A stretch of 50,942 nt of DNA from JBCBEX01 sp038528235 (GTDB lineage: Bacteria > Bacteroidota > Rhodothermia > Rhodothermales > Rubricoccaceae), in contig JBCBEX010000022.1 in NCBI GenBank assembly GCA_038528235.1, positions 1 through 50,942 on the forward strand, written 5' to 3'. Shown one piece after another: positions 25,398 to 34,084 of the stretch. A model generated the notes under the pieces. The model was not told where the DNA came from. It saw nothing but the letters and a program-made list of their open reading frames with translations, and did no database searches. A program made the translations under genes and the position numbers. Each line of letters opens with the position of its first letter. Position 1 is the stretch's first letter.

Positions 25398-25688
25398 ATG
25401 CCTACGCTTTCTTCCGTCTGGCAACGCACCGCTGCCATCATCCTTGGCCTTGTAGCGCTGCCACTGGTGCTTGCAGGCTGTGCAGCGCCGGACAACCTCA
25501 TCGACGGCCTCCGCAATCCGCTTGCATGGGGTCCTTGCGGTCTCATCATCATCATTCTCGATGTCATCGCACTCGTCGAGATCGTCAACAGCCGCAAGAG
25601 CACAAGCTCTAAGCTGATCTGGTCGCTTATCGTAGTCTTCTTCCCGCTCGGCGGCCTCATCCTCTACCACTTTTTCGGCAAGGAGTAG
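25398..25688 (+). CDS. PLDc_N domain lipoprotein-like membrane protein
   Basis: 96 residues. The N-terminus (LGLVALPLVLAGC) reads as a lipobox signal, followed by LIIIILDVIALVEIVNSRK and KLIWSLIVVFFPLGGLILYHFFGKE, the standard PLDc_N pattern of two helices. It ends 65 bp from the convergent kinase stop. Function unknown. Confidence 0.8.
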   Translation: MPTLSSVWQRTAAIILGLVALPLVLAGCAAPDNLIDGLRNPLAWGPCGLIIIILDVIALVEIVNSRKSTSSKLIWSLIVVFFPLGGLILYHFFGKE

Positions 25689-25713
25689 GCTCCAGGAAGA
25701 TCGACATACCCAG

Positions 25714-25737
25714 AGGATGAAGCGATCCCTTCATCCT
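25714..25737. terminator. Hairpin between convergent genes, candidate bidirectional terminator
   Basis: Perfect 9-bp stem (AGGATGAAG / CTTCATCCT) with a 6-nt loop between the PLDc_N gene and the kinase stop. There is no strong T tract, so termination is inferred from position. The right strand is also the first part of a heptamer array. Confidence 0.55.
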
Positions 25738-25762
25738 TCAGACTTCCTCCTCATTACTCCGT
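25728..25762. repeat. Heptamer array over kinase stop codon
   Basis: Seven-base units ccttcat, ccttcag, acttcct, cctcatt, actccgt (25728-25762) run across the kinase TAA (25754-25756). Complement reads as ...GAAGG-type units along the kinase. Confidence 0.6.
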
Positions 25763-27508
25763 AGGCAACGTCACGGTGAAGGTCGTCCCCTCACCGAGCG
25801 TGCTTGTCAGGTCGAGGGTGCCACTGTGGCCCTGCGTGACGATGCCGTAGCTCAACCAGAGCCCGAGGCCGGTGCCTTCGCCGGGGCCTTTGGTCGTAAA
25901 GAACGGCTCGAAGATGCGGGCCTGGTTGGCTTCGCTGACGCCTGCGCCGTTGTCGGTCACCGAGATACGAATGCCGTTGTCGTCGCGCGTGCTGCGGAGC
26001 GTAACTACGGGCGCGTAGTCTCCGCTCTCGTCGGCCAGTCGGCGCTCGTTGACCGCGTGAAACGCGTTGGTAAGCAGGTTGAGCATCACCTGCCCGATGC
26101 TCTGCGGCACCACCTTGACCTCGCCCACGGCAGGGTCTAGCTCGGTCCGGAGGTCCACGTTGAACCCAGGCTTGCGGGCGCGCATGCCGTGGTAGGCGAG
26201 GCGCGCGTGCTCGTCGAGGAGCGCGTTGAGCGCGATGCGCTGGCGATCGCCGGGCTGGCCGCGGGCATGGAGCAGCATGCCACGCACGATGCGGTCGGCG
26301 CGGGTGCCGTGCTCGTTGATCTTGGCCACGTTGGTGCGCAGGTCCGCGAGCACCTCGTCGAGGTCGGGCAGCACGTCGCTCACGGGTTTGCTGAGCGACT
26401 CCTGGAGCACTTCGTCGACCTCCTGCATGAGGTCGATGGAGAGCGCCGCGAAGTTGTTGACGAAGTTGAGTGGGTTCTTGATCTCGTGGGCGATCCCGGC
26501 CGTGAGTTGCCCGAGCGACGCCAGCTTCTCGCGCATGACGAGCTGCTGCTGCATCTCCTGGAGTTGGTCGAGCGTGGTGGCGAGTTCGTCGTTGGCCGAG
26601 GCTAGTTCGTCGTTCTTGCCCTGGAGCATGTCGGTCTGCTGCTGGAGCATGGCCGCGTTGTCCTGGAGCTTAGCGGCCTGCTCTTCGGTTTGCCGCTGGG
26701 CCTTGCGGAGCGAGGCGGCCATCACGTTGAACGAGTGGGTGAGCCGCCCGAGCTCGTCCTTGGCCGACGGTTCGACGTAGACATCGAGGTCGCCCTCTGC
26801 CATGCGGTCAGCCGCCCCGGCGAGCCGTCGCACGGGCCCGGCCATCGAGGCGACGAGCGTGGAGACGATACCGACGGCCAGGAGCGCTGCGGCCGCCAGC
26901 AGCACGATGATCACGACAGTCGTAGCGCGGAACGTCTCTTCGGCCCGCGCTGCGCCAGCGGCCGCCTGGGTCCGGTTCGCCTCCACGAGGTTGGCGAGGG
27001 TGGCGCTCATGCCCTGATAGACCTCCGTAGCCTCGCCGCGCAGCAGGCTCGTCGCGCGGCTCTCAGCGCCCAGTTCGGTGAGCGTCAGCAGCTGGTTGGC
27101 GATGTCGAGGTACTCCTCCCAGAAGCTCTCGAAGCGGGCGTAGAGGTCGCGCTCCGTAGCGGGGTTCAGCCCCCGCGCCTGCGCCGTCTCGGTGAGCACC
27201 GCGTAGGTGTCGAGGTTGAGGTTGATCGCGTCGATGAGGTCGATCATGGCCACGGCCTGCGCCTGCCGGACCGAATCGACGGTGGCCGTAGCGTGCTGGA
27301 GTTGCCGGATCCGGAGCTCGCCGACCTCCAGGTTGACGTCCGAGATCGCCACCACGCGCGGGAGCCAGAGCGCCACCGTCTGCTCGGCCTCATCGGAGAT
27401 GGCGCGGCTGCGGTTGACGGCGAACAGCCCCGCTCCTACCATCAAGAGCAGGATGAAGCCGAAGCCGAGCTTCTGCTTGGTGGCAATGCTGAGGTCGCGA
27501 AACGGCAT
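25754..27508 (-). CDS. HAMP-domain sensor histidine kinase
   Basis: 584 residues. Helix at ~13-30, a periplasmic helical bundle (~31-185, similar in layout to 4HB_MCP sensors), second helix (~193-215), HAMP (~216-268: MAGPVRRLAGAADRMAEGDLDVYV), a coiled coil (~270-335), H-box AGIAHEIKNPLNFV with the phosphoacceptor His, and an HATPase domain (VPQSIGQVMLNLLTNAFHAV, VTDNGAGVSE, GPGEGTGLGLWLSYGIV). Last gene of the porin/binding-protein operon; a response regulator is not adjacent, so its output partner is elsewhere. Confidence 0.94.
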   Translation of the reverse strand: MPFRDLSIATKQKLGFGFILLLMVGAGLFAVNRSRAISDEAEQTVALWLPRVVAISDVNLEVGELRIRQLQHATATVDSVRQAQAVAMIDLIDAINLNLDTYAVLTETAQARGLNPATERDLYARFESFWEEYLDIANQLLTLTELGAESRATSLLRGEATEVYQGMSATLANLVEANRTQAAAGAARAEETFRATTVVIIVLLAAAALLAVGIVSTLVASMAGPVRRLAGAADRMAEGDLDVYVEPSAKDELGRLTHSFNVMAASLRKAQRQTEEQAAKLQDNAAMLQQQTDMLQGKNDELASANDELATTLDQLQEMQQQLVMREKLASLGQLTAGIAHEIKNPLNFVNNFAALSIDLMQEVDEVLQESLSKPVSDVLPDLDEVLADLRTNVAKINEHGTRADRIVRGMLLHARGQPGDRQRIALNALLDEHARLAYHGMRARKPGFNVDLRTELDPAVGEVKVVPQSIGQVMLNLLTNAFHAVNERRLADESGDYAPVVTLRSTRDDNGIRISVTDNGAGVSEANQARIFEPFFTTKGPGEGTGLGLWLSYGIVTQGHSGTLDLTSTLGEGTTFTVTLPTE

Positions 27509-27566
27509 GGCGGGCGGGCGTGAGTACCGCGCGAAGTTACACGTTGGCAGCCTCTCCCTCAGCGGG

Positions 27567-27587
27567 GCGTCCTTTCACCAAGGGCGC
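27567..27587 (-). other. Intercistronic hairpin after binding-protein stop
   Basis: Eight-base stem (GCGTCCTT / AAGGGCGC, one G-T pair) with a 5-nt loop, one base from the binding-protein stop. It may stabilise or process the message before the kinase gene; no T tract. Confidence 0.4.
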
Positions 27588-27588
27588 G

Positions 27589-28128
27589 TCATTTCATGGG
27601 CACCAGGCGCACCACCCGGACATCGCTGGCATCGCGGGCGCGGTCGGCGCGCACAAAGCCGATGGCCCCGGGCGTCTCCGCGACCTGGGCGAGCACGTCG
27701 GCGTCCGAAGCGAGCGCTTCGGGCGGGTCGCCCTCGCCGGCCAGGCGCCGGCGCAGCCACAGCGACTTCATCCGCGAGATGCTGCGCCCGAGGTAGTCGT
27801 AGAAGGACTCTTTGACCTCGGTGGTTCGCCGCTGGTCGAAGAGGATCACACGGGTGCCATCGTCCCAGAAGCGTACGTCGCCGAGGTAGAGGTCGAGGAG
27901 GTCTGCCCGGTCGAGCGAGGTCTCCGGTACATCGACGTGCACGACGACGGCCACGGCACGGCTTCCCTGCATCGATGCCTCGTTCTGGGCCTGCGCATTG
28001 CTCTGGGCCTGCGCACTGTTCTGGGCCAGCGCGCCGGGCGTGCCCACTGCGGCCCCCACTGCCAAGAGCAGCCCTACCAAGAGCAGCCCCATCGCGCGCC
28101 TTCTGATTGCCGTAGCTGTTGGTTCCAT
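27589..28128 (-). CDS. Periplasmic phosphate-binding-like (PBP superfamily) protein
   Basis: 179 residues. Signal peptide (to LAQ) then an Ala/Gln/Asn-rich spacer and AVAVVVHVDVPETSLDRADLLDLYLGDVRFWDDGTRVILFDQ ending with GAIGFV. This is the shortened PstS-like fold annotated as phosphate ABC transporter substrate-binding protein in small sensory operons. No transporter genes are present. It sits 8 bp downstream of the porin stop and upstream of the HAMP kinase, so a periplasmic ligand-sensing role for that kinase is a reasonable inference. Confidence 0.75.
   Translation of the reverse strand: MEPTATAIRRRAMGLLLVGLLLAVGAAVGTPGALAQNSAQAQSNAQAQNEASMQGSRAVAVVVHVDVPETSLDRADLLDLYLGDVRFWDDGTRVILFDQRRTTEVKESFYDYLGRSISRMKSLWLRRRLAGEGDPPEALASDADVLAQVAETPGAIGFVRADRARDASDVRVVRLVPMK
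27985..28038 (-). repeat. 18-bp tandem repeat (3 units) after signal peptide
   Basis: Units at 27985, 28003 and 28021 (first ctgggcctgcgcattgct) encode AQNSAQAQSNAQ-like Ala/Gln/Asn repeats just after the predicted signal cleavage site. Confidence 0.85.
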
Positions 28129-28136
28129 AGCCTCCC

Positions 28137-29357
28137 CTAGAACATCACCGAGACGGCGAGGGTGAGGACGTGCGAGCGCTGGTCGAACACTTTGACCAGG
28201 TTCTCCGAGTTGTCCGTCAACCCGAAGGACCGTTCGTCATCGCTCAGCCAGACGACGGCGTACTGGCCCTTGAGCCGCACCCGATCTGTGGGCGCGAAGG
28301 AGAGGCCAGCCGTGAGCACGTCCACGTCGGAGCCTTGGCGCAAGGAGGCGTTGCTCACTTCGTTGCGCAGCCGCCCCAACTCATCGCTGCTCCAGAACGA
28401 GACGTAGCCGAGCCATGCCGGATGCGGCTCGTAGCCGAGGGTTGCGTAGTAGAACGTACGCCGGAGGCTGATCGTCTCCTGGTCGTCGTCGAAGCTGACG
28501 CGCAGGATCTCGGCGTCGAGCGACCAGGGTCCCCAAAGCACTTGGAGGTCGCTGCCGAAGCGGAGGCGCGGGACGTCGCGCAGGGCGCCCGGCGCCAGCC
28601 TCAGCGTGTCGCCGAGGGACTCGAACCGATTCGTGACGTCGCGCGAGGCGGAGAGGCCCAGTTCCATGGGCCCTACCCGAGCACCGACGCGCCCTCCGAC
28701 CAGGACTGCCGTGGTCGTGTCCACGCCCGTCTGCCCGCGGAGCGGGTTCGTGTTGACGTTGCCCGTGTTGCCGAGGTAGCCCGCGTAGCTGAGCCGCATG
28801 TCCCGGTAGGGCAGCGTGCCGCTGACCTGCGCAAACGCCTGGTTGGGGAGATAGTCTTCCAGCGCCAGGAATTCCTCGAACGAGGTCTCGTACACGAGGG
28901 GCCGCACGACGTAGGGCAGGAGCGGTGTGCGGTTCTTGATCTCGTTGAGCCGGTTGAACGGCGGGACGTGCAGGCCAAGCTTGAACACGAGGCCACGCTT
29001 CATCCGGTAGCTCACCCACGCCTCGTTGAGCGCGGCGGAGCCCGTGCCATCGCCCGTCGAGAAGGTGTTGATGAATTCGAGGTCGACGAAGGCGGTGGAC
29101 TTCGAGCCGAGTGCTTTGCGGAAAAAGAGGTTGAGTTGCTGCAGGTTGAACGACGTGACGTCTTCGTCACGATCGATGACGTTCTCGGACAGAAACGTCG
29201 GCGATGCTCCCTGCAAGCGCTCCTCGTCGACGTTCTCGTAGAGGAACTGCGCCTGGAAGTAGCCAAAGATGTCGAGCGGCTCCTCCTGCGCCCACGCGGG
29301 CCCTGCCACTAGCAGGGCGAGCAGCAGGGCAGAGCCGATAGCACGGGGCAGGCGCAT
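28137..29357 (-). CDS. Outer-membrane beta-barrel porin-like protein
   Basis: 406 residues from the ATG at 29357. Signal peptide (cleavage at AWA-QEE), then alternating beta-strand-like segments such as FGYFQAQFLYENV, LNLFFRKAL, FVDLEFIN, FKLGLHVPPFNRL and RLSYAGYLGNTGN, with LKGQYAVVWLSDD near the end and a C-terminal LTLAVSVMF whose last Phe is a barrel signature. Resembles phosphate-selective or general porins. First gene of the porin/binding-protein/kinase set. Confidence 0.85.
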   Translation of the reverse strand: MRLPRAIGSALLLALLVAGPAWAQEEPLDIFGYFQAQFLYENVDEERLQGASPTFLSENVIDRDEDVTSFNLQQLNLFFRKALGSKSTAFVDLEFINTFSTGDGTGSAALNEAWVSYRMKRGLVFKLGLHVPPFNRLNEIKNRTPLLPYVVRPLVYETSFEEFLALEDYLPNQAFAQVSGTLPYRDMRLSYAGYLGNTGNVNTNPLRGQTGVDTTTAVLVGGRVGARVGPMELGLSASRDVTNRFESLGDTLRLAPGALRDVPRLRFGSDLQVLWGPWSLDAEILRVSFDDDQETISLRRTFYYATLGYEPHPAWLGYVSFWSSDELGRLRNEVSNASLRQGSDVDVLTAGLSFAPTDRVRLKGQYAVVWLSDDERSFGLTDNSENLVKVFDQRSHVLTLAVSVMF

Positions 29358-29475
29358 GGCGTGAGGATCGAAGGGCAGACGGGGTACGGATGGGTCGAGC
29401 ACAGGCGCTACAATATCGCGCAGAACGAACGCAGGGCTTAGCCGCCGCCCCGAGCGTCGGCGTCACCGTGCTCAG

Positions 29476-30012
29476 CTAGCGATTCAGCGCTTTCGCGATC
29501 CACGCCGCCACGGTGCTGGCGGAAAGAGCGTCAGCCTGCACGACCACGTCGGCACGCTCGTAGGCGCGCTCGCGCTGTGCGAGCAGCGCATCGATGCGGG
29601 CGTGCAGGGCCGTGCCCGTGAGCGGAACGCCTGTAGCATCGTGCAAGAGAGGGCGCTCCGCCGCTGCGGGCTCCAGCCGGGCGGCGAGCAGGTCGGTGGG
29701 CACACGTAGGTAGACAACGGCGCCGGCTGCTGCCGCGAGCCGGTATGCCGACTCGTCGAGCAGGGCCCCGCCCCCAGTCGCCACAACGAGGCCGCGACGC
29801 TCGGTCGTTGCCTGTAGCGCCGCCCGCTCTGCTCGCCGGAATGCGGCTTCCCCCTCGTTGGCGAAGAGCACAGGGATGGGCAGCCCGGTCGTCTGTTCGA
29901 TGCTTGCGTCGAGGTCCACGAAGGCCGCGCCGAGCCGCGAGGCCAGCACAGGACCGACGGTGCTCTTGCCGCTGCCCATGAAGCCAGTGAGGTAGATATT
30001 GGCTCGGGGCAT
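29476..30012 (-). CDS. aroK: Shikimate kinase
   Basis: 178 residues. Walker A GFMGSGKST, the shikimate-binding VDLDASIEQ (D-x-D) and GEAAFRRAER, VVATGGGALL (GGG motif) and the lid region ERPLLHD match shikimate kinase, which phosphorylates shikimate at O3 in aromatic amino acid synthesis. The ATG at 30012 is preferred over an upstream frame start. It is divergent from truA. Confidence 0.95.
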   Translation of the reverse strand: MPRANIYLTGFMGSGKSTVGPVLASRLGAAFVDLDASIEQTTGLPIPVLFANEGEAAFRRAERAALQATTERRGLVVATGGGALLDESAYRLAAAAGAVVYLRVPTDLLAARLEPAAAERPLLHDATGVPLTGTALHARIDALLAQRERAYERADVVVQADALSASTVAAWIAKALNR

Positions 30013-30114
30013 GGCACGACGTGGAGAGGAGGGGGACGCTAAGTTACAGCGTGCCGGAGCTGTCACCTGCCTGGTCTGCTTGTCTCATCCTTCTCTGCTC
30101 GACCTCTCTGCCCG

Positions 30115-30879
30115 ATGCGATTTCGCCTCTTGGTCGAATACGACGGCGGCCCCTACGCGGGCTGGCAGGTGCAGCCCGACCAGCCGACCGTCCAGGCTGA
30201 GATCGAGCGGGCGCTGGCCACGGTGCTGCGCAGCGAGGTCAGCCTCGTGGGCTCGGGCCGGACCGACGCTGGCGTGCATGCGCGGGGCCAGGTGGCCCAC
30301 TTCGACACGCCGGGCGGAGCCTCTGTGGACCCTTACCGGCTGCGGCGATCGCTCAACGGGCTGCTGCCGGACGCCATCGCCGTGCTCGCCGCTGAGCGCT
30401 GCGCCGACGCCTTCCACGCGCGCTACGACGCCCGCGCACGGCGCTACCACTACCACATCGCCACGACCGCCCGCGCCCTCGACCGGCATACCCGCTGGCA
30501 CGTCAAACCTGCGCCCGACTTCGCCCGCATGAACGAGGCCGCGCAGGCTCTCCTCGGGACGCATCACTTCGGCGCGTTTTGCCGCACGCAGTCGGCCACG
30601 GTCAACCGCGTCTGCACGATCACGCAGGCTTCCTGGGTGCCAGAGCCGCGCCCGGGCGACTGGCGCTTTGAGGTCGTCGCGGACCGCTTCCTGCACGGGA
30701 TGGTGCGCGCGCTCGTCGGCACGCTCGTCGAGGTGGGCCACGGCAAGCGCCCCGTCGATGCGATGACGGGCATTCTGGCCACGCAAGACCGCCGGGCTGC
30801 CGGGCCGGCCGCCCCCGCGCACGGGCTCGCTCTTGAGCACGTCGCCTACGACGCGCCCTTCGACGCGCCGGACAGGTAG
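30115..30879 (+). CDS. truA: tRNA pseudouridine synthase A
   Basis: 254 residues. FRLLVEYDGGPYAGWQVQP, the catalytic block SGRTDAGVHARGQVAHF (Asp in RTDAG), ARRYHYHI, FHGMVR-like FLHGMVRALVGTLVEVG match TruA, which makes pseudouridine at positions 38-40 of tRNA anticodon arms. Length is normal. Confidence 0.96.
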   Translation: MRFRLLVEYDGGPYAGWQVQPDQPTVQAEIERALATVLRSEVSLVGSGRTDAGVHARGQVAHFDTPGGASVDPYRLRRSLNGLLPDAIAVLAAERCADAFHARYDARARRYHYHIATTARALDRHTRWHVKPAPDFARMNEAAQALLGTHHFGAFCRTQSATVNRVCTITQASWVPEPRPGDWRFEVVADRFLHGMVRALVGTLVEVGHGKRPVDAMTGILATQDRRAAGPAAPAHGLALEHVAYDAPFDAPDR

Positions 30880-30973
30880 GAAAATTCATGCGCTAGGGCA
30901 AAAGCAGGCGCGCCCATACCGGAACCAGGAGGTCGCCCGTTTCGTGCGTCCGTGCTTGATTTCGCTCCGCCCT

Positions 30974-32377
30974 ATGCGCTTTCTCTCCGCCCTCGTCCTC
31001 CTCACCCTCGTGCTCGCGATCGGCGCCGGGTGCGACCGCCCGTTCGTGGAAGAGTCGCCGCCGTCCATCACAATCCTATCGCCCAACCTGTCAACGGTGG
31101 TGACCGAGCCCGTTGTGGTCGTCGAGGTGCAGGTGGACTCCGAGTTGCGCGGCATCGACACGGTGCGGGTCAACGGGCGCGGCGCGGCGTTCGACCCGGA
31201 AACGCAGACCTACCGCTTAGACTTTGCCTTTGCTCGTGGGGTGAACGCCCTCCAGATCGAAGCGGAGGACGTGGGCGGCAACGTGTCGCGCGCCACACGC
31301 TTCGGCGTGTTCCTGCCAGCCGCCTTCGCCCTGGAGACCACGGGCCCCGCCTTCGTGCTGATGCCGGAGGCGCTCGGGGGGCATGCGGCGGTGCGCCTGG
31401 AAGACGGGCGCGTCCTCGTCACAGGAGGGGCGCCGCAGCGCGACGGCGCGGTGCGCGACCGAGCCTACGTGTTCAACCCGGAGTCGAATCGGTTCGAGAC
31501 CCTCTCGGCTCGGATGGTGGAGGCGCGTGCGGGCCACACGGCCTCGTTGCTCCCCGACGGGCGCGTGCTCCTCCTGGGGGGCGTGCGCCAGTCCCCGGCC
31601 AGCGGCTTCGGCGACTTCGTCACCGACGGCGAGTTGTTCGATCCGCGCACCGAGACCTTTACCCGGGTCACCCTCTCCGAACGGAGCCCCGCTGTGATCC
31701 GGGCAGACCACGCTGCGCACGTCGTCACGGTCGACGGCGGCACGTTCGTCTACGTCATCGGCGGCCGGGGACGAATCGCGAGCTCGGGGACGGCGGTCGG
31801 CACACGCTCTGACTTTCGGATCCTCGAACTCGTCCCGCCGAACGACGGGTTGGGCGCTGGGCCGACGCTTGACAGCGGCCTGAGCGTCGGCCCGGCGCTG
31901 GCGCGCACGCCCACCGCCGTCTCGGCGTTCACGTTCACCGCGCTCGGCGCGCAGGACGAGCAGGGCTTCGGCGACTTCCTGCTCGCGGGCACCTACGTGC
32001 CCCCCAACGACATCGCCGTGGACTCGGTCGCCCTCGCGGTCACGCTCGGGCTCAACCCCAGCTACGACGACGTGCCGGTAGGTCCCATGACGACCGCGCG
32101 CATCGGCCACGCCGGAGACGCCATCGAGCCCGGGCTGGTGCTTGTGGCTGGCGGCCAGGTGCGCGGCACCGGGGCACCTGTGCCCGAAGCCGAGGTCTAC
32201 GCCGCCGACGCCGGACGCTTCTTTGCCTTTCCCCTGGCCTCCGGCGCCCCCCGCCTCAATGTGGGCCGCTCCGACCACACCGCAACCAAACTCGCCGATG
32301 GCCGAATACTGTTCCTAGGCGGCTTCGACCGCAACGGCGCGGGCATCGCGCTTGCTGAGTTCTTTACGACGTTGTAG
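30974..32377 (+). CDS. Kelch-repeat lipoprotein
   Basis: 467 residues. A lipoprotein-like signal (LTLVLAIGAGC) is followed by an Ig-like region (SPNLSTVVTEPVVVVEVQVDS) and kelch motifs (RVLVTGGAPQRDGAV ... FETLSARMVEARAGHTASLLPDGRVLLLGG, TKLADGRILFLGGF). The design is a propeller with a small N-terminal fold, likely on the outer-membrane or periplasmic side. Start is the ATG at 30974. Function unknown. Confidence 0.82.
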   Translation: MRFLSALVLLTLVLAIGAGCDRPFVEESPPSITILSPNLSTVVTEPVVVVEVQVDSELRGIDTVRVNGRGAAFDPETQTYRLDFAFARGVNALQIEAEDVGGNVSRATRFGVFLPAAFALETTGPAFVLMPEALGGHAAVRLEDGRVLVTGGAPQRDGAVRDRAYVFNPESNRFETLSARMVEARAGHTASLLPDGRVLLLGGVRQSPASGFGDFVTDGELFDPRTETFTRVTLSERSPAVIRADHAAHVVTVDGGTFVYVIGGRGRIASSGTAVGTRSDFRILELVPPNDGLGAGPTLDSGLSVGPALARTPTAVSAFTFTALGAQDEQGFGDFLLAGTYVPPNDIAVDSVALAVTLGLNPSYDDVPVGPMTTARIGHAGDAIEPGLVLVAGGQVRGTGAPVPEAEVYAADAGRFFAFPLASGAPRLNVGRSDHTATKLADGRILFLGGFDRNGAGIALAEFFTTL

Positions 32378-32454
32378 ACTCCCCCGCGCTCGCGCGGACC
32401 TTCCCTTGTTGCAACGCATTTAGTGCGTGTAGACATGCAATCCGGCTTTCCACT

Positions 32455-32655
32455 ATGAATGGATCCATGACCATCCAGCGCATCCTCCAGCTTGTTCTTG
32501 TGGCGATCGTGCTCATGATCGCCTTCTCGCTGCTGTCGATGCTGCTCCAACTCGGCGTCGCCCTGCTGGAGTTTGTGTTCCCCGTGCTGGTGGTGCTGCT
32601 CGTCATCGCGGTGGTGCTCCGCTTCGTCGAGCTCCTCGCCAAGCGCCGACGGTGA
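32455..32655 (+). CDS. Small membrane protein
   Basis: 66 residues with two long hydrophobic stretches (ILQLVLVAIVLMIAFSLLSM and FVFPVLVVLLVIAVVLRFV) and a basic end (AKRRR). Family not recognised. A strong terminator follows 55 bp later, which supports it as a real transcript end. An alternative ATG is at 32467. Confidence 0.6.
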   Translation: MNGSMTIQRILQLVLVAIVLMIAFSLLSMLLQLGVALLEFVFPVLVVLLVIAVVLRFVELLAKRRR

Positions 32656-32710
32656 CTCTGCGCGTCAGCGACCGTTCTACGGCCGCGCCCTCGACCTCGT
32701 ACTTTCCGAA

Positions 32711-32740
32711 CGCCTGCTGGGACGCCCCGGCAGGCGTTTT
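32711..32740 (+). terminator. Rho-independent terminator
   Basis: Stem CGCCTGCTGGG / CCCCGGCAGGCG gives 11 pairs including one G-T, with a short loop, followed by TTTT at 32737. It ends the transcript carrying the small membrane protein and precedes the arginine deiminase start. Confidence 0.85.
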
Positions 32741-32785
32741 CGCTGGCCTCGCCGCTTCTGCGCCCTCCCCCCTTGGCGCTCTCCT

Positions 32786-34078
32786 ATGCCTACCGCTCCC
32801 CCTGCTCCCGCTCGCCCGTCCGACGCCGTCGATACGCTGCACGTCACGTCCGAGACGGCGCTGCTCCGCCAGGTCGTCGTCCACACGCCTGGCGAGGAGA
32901 TGTCGCTCGTGGCCCCGGACAACAAAGACGACCTCCTCTTCGACGACATCCTGTTCACCGACCGCGCCCGCGAGGAGCACCAGCAGCTGTGCGCCGTGTT
33001 CGAGCGCGTCGTCGGGCAGCCGGAGGCCGTGCTTCAGATCGGAGCGCTCCTCCGCGAGACGTTCGAGGACGCGGACGCTGGGGCCGACGCCCGCGCGTGG
33101 TTCGTGGCGGAGTTGAGCCGGGCGCTCCCGGCACGCAACTACGCACGCTATGAGACCGACCTCCTCGCGCTCGACCCGGACGCGCTCTACCGCTTCGCCG
33201 TCACCGGCCAATCGCCGCTGCCTCTGGTCGCCCCGCCGCTGCCCAACCTGCTCTTCACCCGCGACCTCTGCGCCGTGGTGGGTAGCCACGTGGTGATGAG
33301 CCGCGCCGCCACGGACGCCCGCCGCCGCGAGAGCGTCATCATCGAGGCGATCCTCCGCCACCACCCGCGCTTCGCCGCGCACCGGGACCAGCTGTTCGTC
33401 CTGCCCGACTATGTCTCGTTCGAAGGTGGCGATCTCCTCGTAGTCAACGAGTCGCTCGTGCTCATCGGGCAGTCGGAGCGGACCTCGCTCGGCGGCGTCA
33501 TGGCGGTCACTGAGCGCCTGCTCGCCGAGACGCCCGTCACGGACGTGCTGATGGTCAACCTGCCGAACAAGCGCTCGTGCATGCACCTCGACACGGTGTT
33601 CACCTTCATCGACGACGCGACGTGCATGGTCTACCCGCCGATCATCGCGCGGGAGCGGCACAACGTCTTCCACTTCTCGGAGTACGACGCCACCACCGCA
33701 GGGGGCGGACGCTTCCAGACGCGCGTGCTGCCCAGCGTGCAGGTTGCCATCGAGGAATTGACGGGGCATCCATTCGCGTTCATCCCGTGCGGCGGCGCCG
33801 ATCCGCTCAACCAGGAGCGCGAGCAGTGGACGGACGGGGCCAACCTCTTCGCCGTCGCGCCGAACCTGGTGCTGGCCTACGAGCGCAACCGCCACACCTT
33901 CGCCGCGCTGCGCGACCAGGGCTTCCACGTCGTCAACGCCGAGCACTTCCTCTCCTTCTACGAGAACGGCACCGTCCCCGTCGGCGAGAAGATCGCCCTC
34001 CAACTCACCGGCCACGAGCTCTCCCGCGGTCGCGGCGGGGCCCGCTGCATGACCATGCCGCTGGTGCGGGAGGGCTAG
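32786..34078 (+). CDS. arcA: Arginine deiminase
   Basis: 430 residues. VHTPGEEM, LPNLLFTRDLCAVVG, the block FEGGDLLVVNESLVLIG, MHLDTVFTFID (catalytic His/Asp) and RGGARCMTMPL with the nucleophile Cys421 match arginine deiminase, which hydrolyses arginine to citrulline and ammonia. It is about 20 residues longer than common ArcA at the N-terminus. No arcB, arcC or antiporter is near, so it is isolated from the usual energy pathway; it could feed ammonia production or act on arginine in other ways. Confidence 0.93.
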   Translation: MPTAPPAPARPSDAVDTLHVTSETALLRQVVVHTPGEEMSLVAPDNKDDLLFDDILFTDRAREEHQQLCAVFERVVGQPEAVLQIGALLRETFEDADAGADARAWFVAELSRALPARNYARYETDLLALDPDALYRFAVTGQSPLPLVAPPLPNLLFTRDLCAVVGSHVVMSRAATDARRRESVIIEAILRHHPRFAAHRDQLFVLPDYVSFEGGDLLVVNESLVLIGQSERTSLGGVMAVTERLLAETPVTDVLMVNLPNKRSCMHLDTVFTFIDDATCMVYPPIIARERHNVFHFSEYDATTAGGGRFQTRVLPSVQVAIEELTGHPFAFIPCGGADPLNQEREQWTDGANLFAVAPNLVLAYERNRHTFAALRDQGFHVVNAEHFLSFYENGTVPVGEKIALQLTGHELSRGRGGARCMTMPLVREG

Positions 34079-34084
34079 CGCGGG

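Noticed and set aside
32385..32398. Inverted repeat ccgcgctcgcgcgg after the kelch lipoprotein as a terminator
   Set aside because: The loop would be only two bases and no T tract follows.
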